Assembly (NCBI RefSeq): GCF_017876405.1
Contig: NZ_JAGINW010000001.1
Location: 5,841,203-5,905,202, forward strand
Reading direction: 5' to 3'
DNA: 64,000 nucleotides
From: Kibdelosporangium banguiense
GTDB lineage: Bacteria; Actinomycetota; Actinomycetes; Mycobacteriales; Pseudonocardiaceae
The translations under genes were made by a program, and so were the position numbers. The notes under the pieces are model-generated. The model was not told the DNA's origin and ran no database searches. It worked only from the letters and a program-made list of their open reading frames with translations. Positions 7,996 through 16,352 of the stretch are shown piece by piece. Positions within the stretch are counted from its first letter, which is position 1, and each line of letters begins with the position of its first letter.

Positions 7996-9459
7996 TCAAC
8001 CCTGGGCAACAACGGAATGCCAAAACAACCCGACAGCGCGAGCGGCTTCCCAAGTAAAGGTCCGGTTGGCGCGCCGACCCCCACCGGGATCATCAATCAC
8101 AATATGCTCGTCATCAATAGACTGCAACCGGGTCCAGTGATTGAACATGCCAAGGCAAACAGGCCGCCCCTCCGCCAAAAGCGGCTCAAACCGCTGCTTG
8201 ACCCACTCCTTGTACCCATTGAGCTCAACCTTGGACTCATGCAGGGCGACATCCTTGACATCATCCCCACCGATAACCTCGTGCTTCCCAGCCGCCTCCC
8301 GTCCACTCGCGATCTTGAGCAGGTCATCCCGATATTTAGCCCCAATAGCCCGCAAGTCCTTCGACTCCGGGCTGGTAACCTCCTCGGCCTTAACCCCGAA
8401 CCGGGCAAACAAAGTAATCAAGGCAGAAGCGCCCTTGGTAATCCACTCATTAAGGGCAACCCGCCGAGCCTCATTAAGCTGCTCCTCGCTCGGATCGGTG
8501 ACACCGCCAAGCTTCTCCACAATCGCGGCAAGCTGCAAGAAGTCGGGAAGCCGAGCCGAATCGGTATTGATCTCCGACCCGATCCGACCCTCCACCCAGT
8601 GCTCGACGATCTCGAGCCGGGCGCGATCCCCAACATAGTCACCCGCAGACTTACCAAGAAGCTCCAACCCCATAGCAACAGTCGTAATATTGCAGGTGGA
8701 GTCGTTGACGATCTTGACAGTGGTATGCAGAAAGGCTTTGTTGCTGTACTGACTGTAGAAAGGAGCAACAGCGGTAAGGCGTTCGAAGTAGCGCGCCCTC
8801 TGCTCCGGATCGGAAATCCCCTTGATGGCCTTGCGAAGCTCCCCAATCCGTTCGACGAGCTCCGCGCGCTGAGGCCCGGACTCCTCACCGCCCTTCTTGG
8901 GAGCCTGCCTCTGCAGAGCGGCAAGCGCCGCCAGCTCAGCCTCGATACCAGCCGGATCAGCCGAAACCGCGCCCGCCGAAGAAGGAGCCACCTCGGCCGG
9001 AGCAGGAGCGGCAGCAGAAGAAGAGGAAGCAGAAGCCAGAGCACGGAAAGTCCGCCCACCAGGGTCCACCCGCCCATCAGGCCGGGACATCTCCACGACT
9101 TCACGCTGAAAACGAGTAATCGCGCCCGCCATATCAGCGTCCGCGTACCCAGCAGCGGCAAGCAACCGCATCACAACAAGAACGTCGCCAGGATTATTGT
9201 CACCACCCCGCCCGACGGAGCCACGCAGCGACTGCCCAACGATGCCCTGAACAAGTCCGCCGACCAAATCCACAGCGGAATCGATCACGGAGCCGACACC
9301 CCACAGCTGGGCGAACATCTGTGGCTGAGCAACCACCCGTGCCATGGCCTGATTCCCAGCCGCGAGTAAAGGCGACGGAGGCCTGGCAGGCAAGCGGGAA
9401 GCGGGAAGCTCCGCCACGTCCTGCTCGGCGATCAGATCGGCGCGCCACATGGGTCTCAC
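7996..9459 (-). CDS. modular effector-like protein B: shared N-terminal module plus C39-like cysteine peptidase domain
   Basis: 487 aa. Residues 25-150 are paralogous to protein A (PLLAAGNQAMARVVAQPQ, SLRGSVGRGGDNNPGD, RLLAAAGYADADMAGAITRF, PDGRVDPGGRT). An Ala/Pro linker and a charged helical region follow. From about 235 onward the sequence is different: STCNITTVAMGLELLG supplies a candidate nucleophile Cys near 252, GRPVCLGMFNHW a His near 440, and EHIVIDDPGGG an Asp near 452, the Cys-His-Asp order of C39-like papain-fold peptidases. No signal peptide. GTG 9459 has GGAG 7 nt upstream. It converges with protein A across a 72-nt gap. Lower G/C at wobble positions than flanking genes. Peptidase call is from motif order only. 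Confidence 0.6.
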   Translation of the reverse strand: MRPMWRADLIAEQDVAELPASRLPARPPSPLLAAGNQAMARVVAQPQMFAQLWGVGSVIDSAVDLVGGLVQGIVGQSLRGSVGRGGDNNPGDVLVVMRLLAAAGYADADMAGAITRFQREVVEMSRPDGRVDPGGRTFRALASASSSSAAAPAPAEVAPSSAGAVSADPAGIEAELAALAALQRQAPKKGGEESGPQRAELVERIGELRKAIKGISDPEQRARYFERLTAVAPFYSQYSNKAFLHTTVKIVNDSTCNITTVAMGLELLGKSAGDYVGDRARLEIVEHWVEGRIGSEINTDSARLPDFLQLAAIVEKLGGVTDPSEEQLNEARRVALNEWITKGASALITLFARFGVKAEEVTSPESKDLRAIGAKYRDDLLKIASGREAAGKHEVIGGDDVKDVALHESKVELNGYKEWVKQRFEPLLAEGRPVCLGMFNHWTRLQSIDDEHIVIDDPGGGRRANRTFTWEAARAVGLFWHSVVAQG

Positions 9460-9493
9460 TGTCCCTCTCCACCAGACTCAGCACAAACCGCGA

Positions 9494-10279
9494 TCACCCG
9501 GTCGCGGCATCCGTGCGCAGGATCTCCACAACCAGATCCCGGCTCGCAGCCGACGGTGCACGCTTCTCCGCGGCAAGCGCACTGCGCAGCCGCTGATAAG
9601 TCACGACAGCGCGCGCCGAATCCCCACCGGTCACGCAAGCACGCATCAGAACCTGATAAGCCTTCTCATCCACCGCGTTCCGGGAGATCAAGGTCTCCGC
9701 CAGAACCTGGGCAAGCCTCGGCGCGCCGGTCCGCAACGCGCTGTCCGCAGCCGCGTGCCACGCCCGCCGGAGCAACGAATCCTGCAGCGCGCGGGCCTCT
9801 TCCGCCCACGCAGCCGCTGGGTACTCCGCCAGGACGGGCAGATCGTCGAGCACCTTCATGGCCTGCTCGGCGACCAGCAGACTGTGGGCCGTGTTCGCAA
9901 GGGTCTCAGCTCTCACGACCAACGCGGAGGCTTCGTAAAGATCGACCTGGACCGACTCGCCCAGCCGGTAGCCGGACCGCCCGCCAGTGATCACATCCGG
10001 CCCGAACCTGCCCCGCAGCCGGCTGACCAGGGTCGCGACATTGGCCTCGGGCTCCTGCGGCGGAGCGCCGTCCCACAGTGCATCGATGACCTGGTCGACG
10101 GTGACAACGTCCTGACGCTGCGCCCCCAGATACGCGAGCAGCGTCCGCGCCTTGCGGCTGCCGACGGCACGGGACTCCCACGAGTCCGCCGTGCCCGAAA
10201 CCCTGACTGCGCCCACGAGCCGCAGGTACCACCCGGTGGCCGGCTGGCAAAGCCGCAGCACACCCCTATCCACGCCCAT
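9494..10279 (-). CDS. BTAD-domain transcriptional regulator (SARP/AfsR type)
   Basis: About 261 aa. The N-terminal OmpR-like winged helix (LRLVGAVRVSG..., SRKARTLLAYLGAQ, VIDALWDGAPP, VATLVSRLRGRFG) is followed by the bacterial transcriptional activation domain (VDLYEASALVVRAETL ... KAYQVLMRACVTGGDSARAVVTYQRLRSAL). It ends after BTAD, with no NB-ARC or TPR part, so it is of the short SARP class. It lies 34 nt upstream of protein B on the same strand and may control the A/B pair. ATG 10279 is my choice; GTG 10321 is possible, and neither has a clear ribosome-binding site. Confidence 0.8.
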   Translation of the reverse strand: MGVDRGVLRLCQPATGWYLRLVGAVRVSGTADSWESRAVGSRKARTLLAYLGAQRQDVVTVDQVIDALWDGAPPQEPEANVATLVSRLRGRFGPDVITGGRSGYRLGESVQVDLYEASALVVRAETLANTAHSLLVAEQAMKVLDDLPVLAEYPAAAWAEEARALQDSLLRRAWHAAADSALRTGAPRLAQVLAETLISRNAVDEKAYQVLMRACVTGGDSARAVVTYQRLRSALAAEKRAPSAASRDLVVEILRTDAATG

Positions 10280-10338
10280 ACCAGTACAGCGTGACGCGGG
10301 TGTGCCACGGCTGTGCCACACGCTAGGCAGCCGGTATT

Positions 10339-11106
10339 TCAGTCGTAGGCGGGCCGGTCAGCTCGCCAGTAGCCGCAGAAGTAGATCAGGTCCTTGCCGA
10401 CGGACCGTTCGTTCACCAGATACCGTCGCACCGACGTAGCCAATGTGGACTCGCCGGCCACCCAGACATATGGCTTGCCGGACGGGAAAGTCGTGGAGCG
10501 CAACGTGCTGAGAACCTGGGCGCCGCGTTTGCCGGAGCGGTGCAACCAGGTCGCCGGTGCGGCGAGTTCGATCTCGTCGAGCGAGTCGGCGACTTCGAGC
10601 AGCACGATCGCGGGTGTCCGCAGCGTCTCGAGTATCGAGCTGATCGCCGGGATCGCGGTCTCGTCGCCGATCAGCAGCTGCCAGTCGGCGTCCGCGGGCT
10701 GGTAGTCGGCGCCGTCGCTGAGCACGCCGATCCGGTCGCCGGGTTTGGCCGCGCAGGCCCAAGCCGAGGCAGGCCCGCTGTCGCCGTGCAGGACGAAGTC
10801 GATGTCGAGTTCGCCGCGGGCATGGTCGATCCGACGGACCGTGTAGTTGCGCATGACGGGCCGGCGGTCGGCGGGCATCGCCTGCAGCTCCGGCCACCAC
10901 TGCTCGGTCACCGGCAGCCGGAAGTCCGTGCTGACCGGGAAGAAGATCCTGGCCAGCTGGTCGGGGCCGGCGTAGCCGAAGGTGGCGATCTCGTCGCCGG
11001 CCAGTGTGATCCGGGCCATGCGTTGCGACAGGGCGCGGACCGCGGTGACAGTGACGAACATCGGCCGTTGGCGCCGCGCTTTGACAACGGTGGTCGCCTG
11101 GGTCAT
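10339..11106 (-). CDS. siderophore-interacting protein, FAD-dependent ferric reductase
   Basis: 255 aa, ViuB/SIP family: cytoplasmic flavoprotein that reduces ferric siderophores to free the iron. Seen are the FAD-binding segment MRNYTVRRIDHARGELDIDF (R-x-Y-T type), GPASAWACAAKPGD, and the C-terminal NAD(P)H-domain part WLLIGDETAIPAI-like and YVWVAGESTLATSVRRYL. It is divergent from the ABC transporter genes across a 107-nt spacer that holds an iron box, so both units are probably repressed by an IdeR/DmdR-type regulator when iron is plentiful. In mycobacteria the equivalent domain is fused to the IrtA transporter. Confidence 0.93.
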   Translation of the reverse strand: MTQATTVVKARRQRPMFVTVTAVRALSQRMARITLAGDEIATFGYAGPDQLARIFFPVSTDFRLPVTEQWWPELQAMPADRRPVMRNYTVRRIDHARGELDIDFVLHGDSGPASAWACAAKPGDRIGVLSDGADYQPADADWQLLIGDETAIPAISSILETLRTPAIVLLEVADSLDEIELAAPATWLHRSGKRGAQVLSTLRSTTFPSGKPYVWVAGESTLATSVRRYLVNERSVGKDLIYFCGYWRADRPAYD

Positions 11107-11137
11107 CGGTGTGCGTCCCCTTCTGTGATCCTGATCT

Positions 11138-11156
11138 AGCGGTTAGCCTAACCTAA
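11138..11156. promoter_or_regulatory. iron box (IdeR/DmdR-type operator)
   Basis: On the minus strand the site reads TTAGGTTAGGCTAACCGCT; 16 of 19 positions match the actinobacterial iron box TTAGGTTAGGCTAACCTAA. It sits 32 nt upstream of the siderophore-interacting protein start and 58 nt upstream of the ABC transporter start, fitting shared iron repression. A weaker half-site, GTTAGGTT, follows at about 11166. Confidence 0.85.
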
Positions 11157-11213
11157 CTTCAATCCGTTAGGTTGGCCTCGGCTTGCTGCTTGATCGGCAA
11201 CGTGGACTCGGAA

Positions 11214-12893
11214 ATGCAGGGGGCTCGGGGATTGCTCACAGGCGCGTTGAAGCGGCATTGGGGCCGGGTGTTGTTCGGTGTGCTGCTGTTGTCGGCACAT
11301 CAGGCGGCGGAGGCGGCGGTCCCGGTGGCCATCGGTCTGGTGATCGACCGGGCAGTGGCCACTGGTGACTGGGTCGCGTTGGGATGGTCGGTGGTCGGGC
11401 TCGCCGCGTTGTTCGGCGTGCTCGCGTCGGCCTGGCGGTTCGGTTCACGGCAGTCCGTGCTCGCGTACGAACGGGAGACCCACCACCTACGCGTAGAGGT
11501 GGCCAAACGGGTGCTTGACCCGCGCGGTCACCGTACGGGCATGCGCTCGGGCGAGCTGCTGTCCGTGGCCTCGTCCGACGCCGAACGGGCCGCGATGTTC
11601 ATTCGCGCCGTTTCGATGGGGATCGCCGCGCTTGCCGCGCTGGTCGTGTCGTCCGTCGCGTTGCTGGCGATCGACATTCCGCTGGGGCTGGGTGTCTTGG
11701 TCGGCGTGCCGCTTCTGGTGCTTCTCACCACGCGGGTTGCGCCGCTGTTGACTCGTCACAGCGCGGCGCAGCAGGAGGCGGCCGCACGGACAACGGCCCT
11801 GGCGACGGACCTTGTCGGCGGGTTGCGCACGTTGCGTGGGATCGGTGCTCAGCACACGGCCGCGTCGCGGTACCGCAAGTCCAGTACGCAGGCTTTGCAG
11901 GCGAGCTTGCGGACAGCTGCGACAACAGGGCTGTATCAAGGGGTTACGGCTGCGACGAGCGGCCTGTTCCTCGCGGCGGTCGCCGGGTTCGCGGGATGGT
12001 TCGCGTTGACCGGCCGATTGACCGTCGGCGAGTTGGTGACCGTGATCGGGCTCGCCCAGTTCATCTCGGAACCGTTGCGGACACTGGGTTTCTGTGGACA
12101 ACTCACGGCGACCGCGCGTGCCTCGGCGGCCCGGCTGGCCACTGTGCTGAGCGCTGAGCCGCAGGTCGGGCACGGCTCGCGCGAGGTCCCGAACGGCGAG
12201 ATATCAGTTGCCTTGCAGGGGGTTTCGTACCGGACGTTGAATTCGGTCGACGTCGACCTGGCGCCGGGGGAGCTGCTCGGTGTCGTCGCCTACGACCAGC
12301 GGGACACCGATGCCTTGCTCGCCGTGCTGGCGGGGCAGGTCGCTGACCATGACGGCAAGGTGCTCCTGGACGGTATTCCGGCTGAGGAGCTGCACATCGA
12401 CGCCCGTCGGCGGGCGATTCTGGTCGAGCAGCATGACGTTGCCTTGTTCGAAGGTTCCTTGCGCGAGAACCTCTCCGCAGGTTCGCAACTGACTGACGAC
12501 GAGCTCGCGGCAGCGGTCGCGGCTGCGGCAGCCGAGGATGTCGTCGACGTTCATCCGTCGGGTTTGGACCACCCGGTCACCGACCGTGGTAGTTCGCTGT
12601 CCGGCGGGCAACGGCAGCGGATCGGGTTGGCCCGCGCGTTGCTGGCCGCGCCTCCCGTGCTTGTGCTGCACGACCCGACCACAGCAGTCGACGCCGTGAC
12701 CGAGGAGCTGATCGCGGAACGCCTCACCGCTGCGCGTGCGGGCCGTAGCACGGTTGTGGTGACCAGCAGTCCCGCACTGCTAGGCAAAGCCGACCGCGTA
12801 GTTGTTCTCAAGGACGGTCATGTGACTTCTATCGGTACGCACGCGGAGCTCGCGGAATCAGACGAGACCTACCGCAAGGCGGTGCTGCGATGA
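11214..12893 (+). CDS. ABC transporter TMD-NBD subunit 1 with degenerate Walker A (siderophore transport)
   Basis: About 559 aa, type IV exporter fold: six hydrophobic helices in residues 1-310, then the nucleotide-binding domain. The P-loop is lost: where GxxGxGKS/T is expected (about 355-370) the sequence is VVAYDQRDTDALLAVLAG. The signature LSGGQRQR (about 461) is intact, and the Walker B reads LVLHDPTTAVD, with His at the usual Asp. It is therefore the non-hydrolysing partner that lends its signature motif to the other subunit. Start set at ATG 11214 by alignment of the first helix; no clear ribosome-binding site. The stop overlaps the next start (ATGA). Confidence 0.88.
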   Translation: MQGARGLLTGALKRHWGRVLFGVLLLSAHQAAEAAVPVAIGLVIDRAVATGDWVALGWSVVGLAALFGVLASAWRFGSRQSVLAYERETHHLRVEVAKRVLDPRGHRTGMRSGELLSVASSDAERAAMFIRAVSMGIAALAALVVSSVALLAIDIPLGLGVLVGVPLLVLLTTRVAPLLTRHSAAQQEAAARTTALATDLVGGLRTLRGIGAQHTAASRYRKSSTQALQASLRTAATTGLYQGVTAATSGLFLAAVAGFAGWFALTGRLTVGELVTVIGLAQFISEPLRTLGFCGQLTATARASAARLATVLSAEPQVGHGSREVPNGEISVALQGVSYRTLNSVDVDLAPGELLGVVAYDQRDTDALLAVLAGQVADHDGKVLLDGIPAEELHIDARRRAILVEQHDVALFEGSLRENLSAGSQLTDDELAAAVAAAAAEDVVDVHPSGLDHPVTDRGSSLSGGQRQRIGLARALLAAPPVLVLHDPTTAVDAVTEELIAERLTAARAGRSTVVVTSSPALLGKADRVVVLKDGHVTSIGTHAELAESDETYRKAVLR

Positions 12894-14683
12894 GTGAGCT
12901 GCTGCCGATCGCGTCGCCCAAGCAGACGTGGGCGATGCTGCGTTCCGAACTGCTGTCACAGCGCAAGCTGACAACCGCCGCGCTGTTCGTGATGCTCGCG
13001 GCCAGTGCAGCCGGACTGGTTGCGCCCTGGGTACTGGGTTCGCTGGTCGATGATGTGACCACCGGTGCAGGAGCCGGACGGATCATCACGATCGTGGTCA
13101 TCCTCGTAGTCGCCGCGCTCGGTACGGGTGTGCTTGTGGGGATAGGAACCGCGTTGGTCGCACGCGTCGGAGAGACCGTGCTGGCACGCATCCGGGAACG
13201 TGTGCTCGACCGCGCGCTGCATCTGCCGTCCAGCACGTTGGAGAAGGTCGGTGTAGGAGACCTGCTCTCCCGCGCTGGCGATGACGTTTCCGTTGTCACA
13301 CGGGCGATCACGACGACCGTTCCGGAGCTTGTGCAGTCCGGGTTCACGATTGTGCTTACCAGCGCTGGGTTGTTCGCGCTGGATTGGCGTCTCGGCCTGG
13401 CCGGTCTGACCGCCGCGCCCATGTACGTGATCGCGTTGCGTTGGTACCTGCCGCGTTCCGGCCCGTTCTACGCGAAGGAACGCGTCGCGATCGGTGAACG
13501 TACGCAGGCCATGGCCAGCTCGCTACGCGGTAGCTCAACGGTTCGTGCGTACCTGTTGGAGGGTGAGCACACCGCGCGCATCACCGATCGGTCTGCAACG
13601 GCAATGAATCTGTCGCTGTCGGTCTTCCGGTTGTTCACGCGGTTCGCGTCGCGCGTCAACCGGGCGGAATTCGTCGGGCTGACAGCCGTGCTTGTGATCG
13701 GATTCCTGTTGGTACGGGGCGATCTCGTGACGGTCGGCGCGGTGACCGCGGCGGCTCTGTACTTTCACCGGCTGTTCAACCCCGTCGGGTTCCTCATCAT
13801 GGTGTTCGACGAGATTCAGCAGGCAGGCGCGAGCATGGCGCGGTTGGCCGGGGTCGCGGCGCTGGATCCGCCTGACGGTCCAGCCGAGCCCGCTGAGCCG
13901 TCCGGTGCGAGCCTCGAGCTCCGGGGAATTGTGCATCACTACGACGGCCCTGCTGTCCTGCACGACGTCTCGTTGCGTATCGAGCCTGGCGAACGCGTCG
14001 CGCTGGTTGGTGCCAGTGGCGCAGGAAAGACCACATTGGCCGGCGTCGCCGCGGGTGTTCTCGCGCCCGTCGGCGGCACGGTCGAACTCGGTGGCGTCGA
14101 CCTCACGGCGATCGAGGAAAGCCAAGTCCGGCACTACATCGCGCTGCTGAGCCAGGAAGTGCACGTGTTCTCCGGGACGCTGCTCGACGACATCCGGCTC
14201 GCTCGGGACACTGCCACTGACGACGAAGTCCTTGCCGCGCTCGACGTTGTCGGGGCCACGGCGTGGGTACGCGCGTTGCCAGACGGTCCGGCAACCGAGG
14301 TCGGCGAAGGCGCGCACGAACTGACCGCAGCACAGGCCCAACAGTTGGCACTCGCACGGCTTGTGCTCGCCGACCCGAAGGTGGCGGTGCTCGACGAGGC
14401 GACGGCCGAAGCGGGCAGCGCGGGAGCGCGTGTGTTGGAAGAGGCCGCGGATGCGGCGACGCGCGGCCGGACGACGCTGGTGGTCGCACACCGGCTGACA
14501 CAGGCCGAACGAGCCGACCGTGTGCTCGTGCTGGACCGTGGCGTGGTCGTCGAGTCCGGAGCACACGCGGACCTGCTCGCCGCAGGTGGACGGTATGCCG
14601 AGCTGTGGTGGAGCTGGACCGGCATACGCGGTGACCGGAACCCACTGGCGCACGGTACTCAGCCCGGCGGGCTAAAGTCGTAA
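12890..14683 (+). CDS. ABC transporter TMD-NBD subunit 2 with degenerate signature motif (siderophore transport)
   Basis: 597 aa, type IV exporter fold. Walker A GASGAGKTT (about 373-381), Q-loop LLSQEVHVFSG and Walker B VAVLDEATAEAG (about 497) are intact, but the signature LSGGQ is replaced by LTAAQ (HELTAAQAQQLALAR, about 476). It complements subunit 1, which keeps LSGGQ but lacks Walker A, so a heterodimer would have one complete and one dead ATP site. Translationally coupled by a 4-nt overlap. Beside a siderophore reductase and an iron box, an IrtAB-like import or siderophore export role is likely; direction cannot be told from sequence. Confidence 0.9.
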   Translation: MSELLPIASPKQTWAMLRSELLSQRKLTTAALFVMLAASAAGLVAPWVLGSLVDDVTTGAGAGRIITIVVILVVAALGTGVLVGIGTALVARVGETVLARIRERVLDRALHLPSSTLEKVGVGDLLSRAGDDVSVVTRAITTTVPELVQSGFTIVLTSAGLFALDWRLGLAGLTAAPMYVIALRWYLPRSGPFYAKERVAIGERTQAMASSLRGSSTVRAYLLEGEHTARITDRSATAMNLSLSVFRLFTRFASRVNRAEFVGLTAVLVIGFLLVRGDLVTVGAVTAAALYFHRLFNPVGFLIMVFDEIQQAGASMARLAGVAALDPPDGPAEPAEPSGASLELRGIVHHYDGPAVLHDVSLRIEPGERVALVGASGAGKTTLAGVAAGVLAPVGGTVELGGVDLTAIEESQVRHYIALLSQEVHVFSGTLLDDIRLARDTATDDEVLAALDVVGATAWVRALPDGPATEVGEGAHELTAAQAQQLALARLVLADPKVAVLDEATAEAGSAGARVLEEAADAATRGRTTLVVAHRLTQAERADRVLVLDRGVVVESGAHADLLAAGGRYAELWWSWTGIRGDRNPLAHGTQPGGLKS

Positions 14684-14685
14684 CC

Positions 14686-15168
14686 GTGAACGTCGAGGTG
14701 ACACCCCTGCCAGGGATAGGTACGCGTCAGGACTTCGTCACTCGGAGCGGCCGCCGGATCGGTGTGATCACCTACCGTGACGGCCGGATGGAGATGATCG
14801 TCTCCAAACAGGACGACCCTGACTCGTGCGTGGCGTCGATCGCGATGAGCGTCGAGGAGACCGCGACCCTGGCCACCCTGCTGGGCGCGCCACAGCTGGT
14901 GATCCAGCTGGAGGACCAGCACCGGGACCTCACCGGCATCACCACGCGCCAGCTCCCGCTGGCGCCGGGCTCACGCTTCGACGGGGCCACGCTCGGCGAC
15001 ACAGCCCTGCGTACGAGGACAGCCGTGTCCGTTGTCGCGATCGTGCGAAACGGCACCGTGCACCCCTCGCCACGGCCGGACTTCCAGCTTGTTGGCGGCG
15101 ACATGCTGGTCACAGTCGGCACAGCCGAAGGCCTCAAACGGGCCGTCGACGTTCTTGAAAACGGCTGA
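14686..15168 (+). CDS. TrkA-C domain regulatory subunit of a K+/H+ antiporter (KhtT-like)
   Basis: 160 aa. An N-terminal region (GRRIGVITYRDGRMEM) precedes a TrkA-C/RCK-C domain (LPLAPGSRFDGATLGDTALRTRTAVSVVAIVRNG ... GDMLVTVGTAEGLKRA), which binds small ligands such as nucleotides and gates a membrane partner. The partner is encoded 11 nt downstream. The GTG start follows the ABC gene stop by only 2 nt, so it may be co-transcribed with the iron-linked operon although the function differs. Family known from Bacillus KhtT. Confidence 0.85.
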   Translation: MNVEVTPLPGIGTRQDFVTRSGRRIGVITYRDGRMEMIVSKQDDPDSCVASIAMSVEETATLATLLGAPQLVIQLEDQHRDLTGITTRQLPLAPGSRFDGATLGDTALRTRTAVSVVAIVRNGTVHPSPRPDFQLVGGDMLVTVGTAEGLKRAVDVLENG

Positions 15169-15179
15169 GAAAGGGACAA

Positions 15180-16352
15180 GTGCACACCACCGCCATCTCC
15201 CTGATCGAACTGGGAGCGGTTTTCTTCGGTCTGGGCCTGCTCGGCCGCATCGCGTGGAAGATCGGTATCTCACCGATCCCGCTCTACCTGCTCGGCGGTC
15301 TCGCCTTCGGCGCGGGCGGGCTCATTCCCCTGGAGGGGATCGAGGAGTTCGCCGAACTGGGTGCCGAGATCGGCGTGATCCTGCTGCTTCTGCTGCTGGG
15401 ACTGGAGTACTCGGCCGAGGAACTGGTGACCGGGCTCAAGCGGTCCTGGATGGCCGGGCTGCTCGACCTGGTGCTGAACGCGGTGCCCGGGGCGGCGGTC
15501 GCCCTGATCCTGGGGTGGGGACCGGTCGGCGCGATGGCGATGGCCGGCGTCACCTACATCTCGTCGTCCGGAATCATCGCGAAGGTGCTGGGGGATCTCG
15601 GGCGGCTCGGCAACCGGGAGACCCCGGTGGTGCTGGCGATCCTGGTGTTCGAGGATCTCGCGATGGCCGTGTATCTGCCTATTCTCACGGCTTTGCTGGC
15701 CGGGGCGACGTTGTGGGGCGGACTGACAGCGGTCGGGGTGTCGCTGATCGTGATCACGGTTGTGCTCGTGATCGCGTTGAAGTTCGGCCGGTACGTCTCG
15801 ATGGTCGTCGACAGCAAGGAGCCGGAGGTTTTCCTGCTGCGTGTGCTCGGGGCCGCGCTTCTCGTCGCCGGGGTTGCCGCGCAGCTGAAGGTTTCCGCCG
15901 CGGTCGGGGCGTTCTTGCTGGGCATCGCGATTTCCGGGTCGACCGCGGAGAACGCCACGAAGATGCTTGAGCCGTTGCGGGATCTGTTCGCCGCCATGTT
16001 CTTTGTGGTGTTCGGGCTCAACACCAATCCCAAGACCATCCCACCTGTGCTGGGGTTCGCGGTCGCGCTGGCTGTGGTGACGACCTTGACGAAGGTGATC
16101 ACGGGTTGGTTCGCCGCGCGGCAGCAGGGGATCGGCCGGCTCGGCCGGGCCCGGGCAGGTGCCGCGCTGGTGGCCCGGGGCGAGTTTTCCATTGTGATCG
16201 CCGGGCTTGCGGTCACCGCGGGAGCCGTCGACAGTCAGCTCGCCGCGCTCGCCACGGCCTATGTGCTGCTCATGGCCATCCTCGGGCCGGTCGCCGCGCG
16301 AGTGGTCGAACCGGTTGCCTACTTCTGGCAGCGAAAGCTGGCCAAGAGCTGA
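15180..16352 (+). CDS. cation:proton antiporter, CPA2/Kef type (KhtU-like)
   Basis: 390-aa integral membrane protein with about 12 hydrophobic helices. CPA2 hallmarks are the EIGVILLLLLLGLEYS segment, the ISSSGIIAKVL helix, VLVFEDLAMAVYLP (the ED ion-binding pair) and ARGEFSIVIAGLAV. It lacks the C-terminal RCK domain of KefB/C, which is supplied by the separate subunit just upstream. GTG 15180 is supported by AAAGGGA. It probably extrudes K+ in exchange for H+. It converges on the SARP-type regulator with no gap. Confidence 0.9.
   Translation: MHTTAISLIELGAVFFGLGLLGRIAWKIGISPIPLYLLGGLAFGAGGLIPLEGIEEFAELGAEIGVILLLLLLGLEYSAEELVTGLKRSWMAGLLDLVLNAVPGAAVALILGWGPVGAMAMAGVTYISSSGIIAKVLGDLGRLGNRETPVVLAILVFEDLAMAVYLPILTALLAGATLWGGLTAVGVSLIVITVVLVIALKFGRYVSMVVDSKEPEVFLLRVLGAALLVAGVAAQLKVSAAVGAFLLGIAISGSTAENATKMLEPLRDLFAAMFFVVFGLNTNPKTIPPVLGFAVALAVVTTLTKVITGWFAARQQGIGRLGRARAGAALVARGEFSIVIAGLAVTAGAVDSQLAALATAYVLLMAILGPVAARVVEPVAYFWQRKLAKS

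Noticed and set aside
6286-9459. Reading the paralogous pair as part of a complete contractile injection system
   Set aside because: No sheath, tube, baseplate or AAA+ ClpV/CIS ATPase gene is present; only the short AGN-x-A motif hints at such a link.
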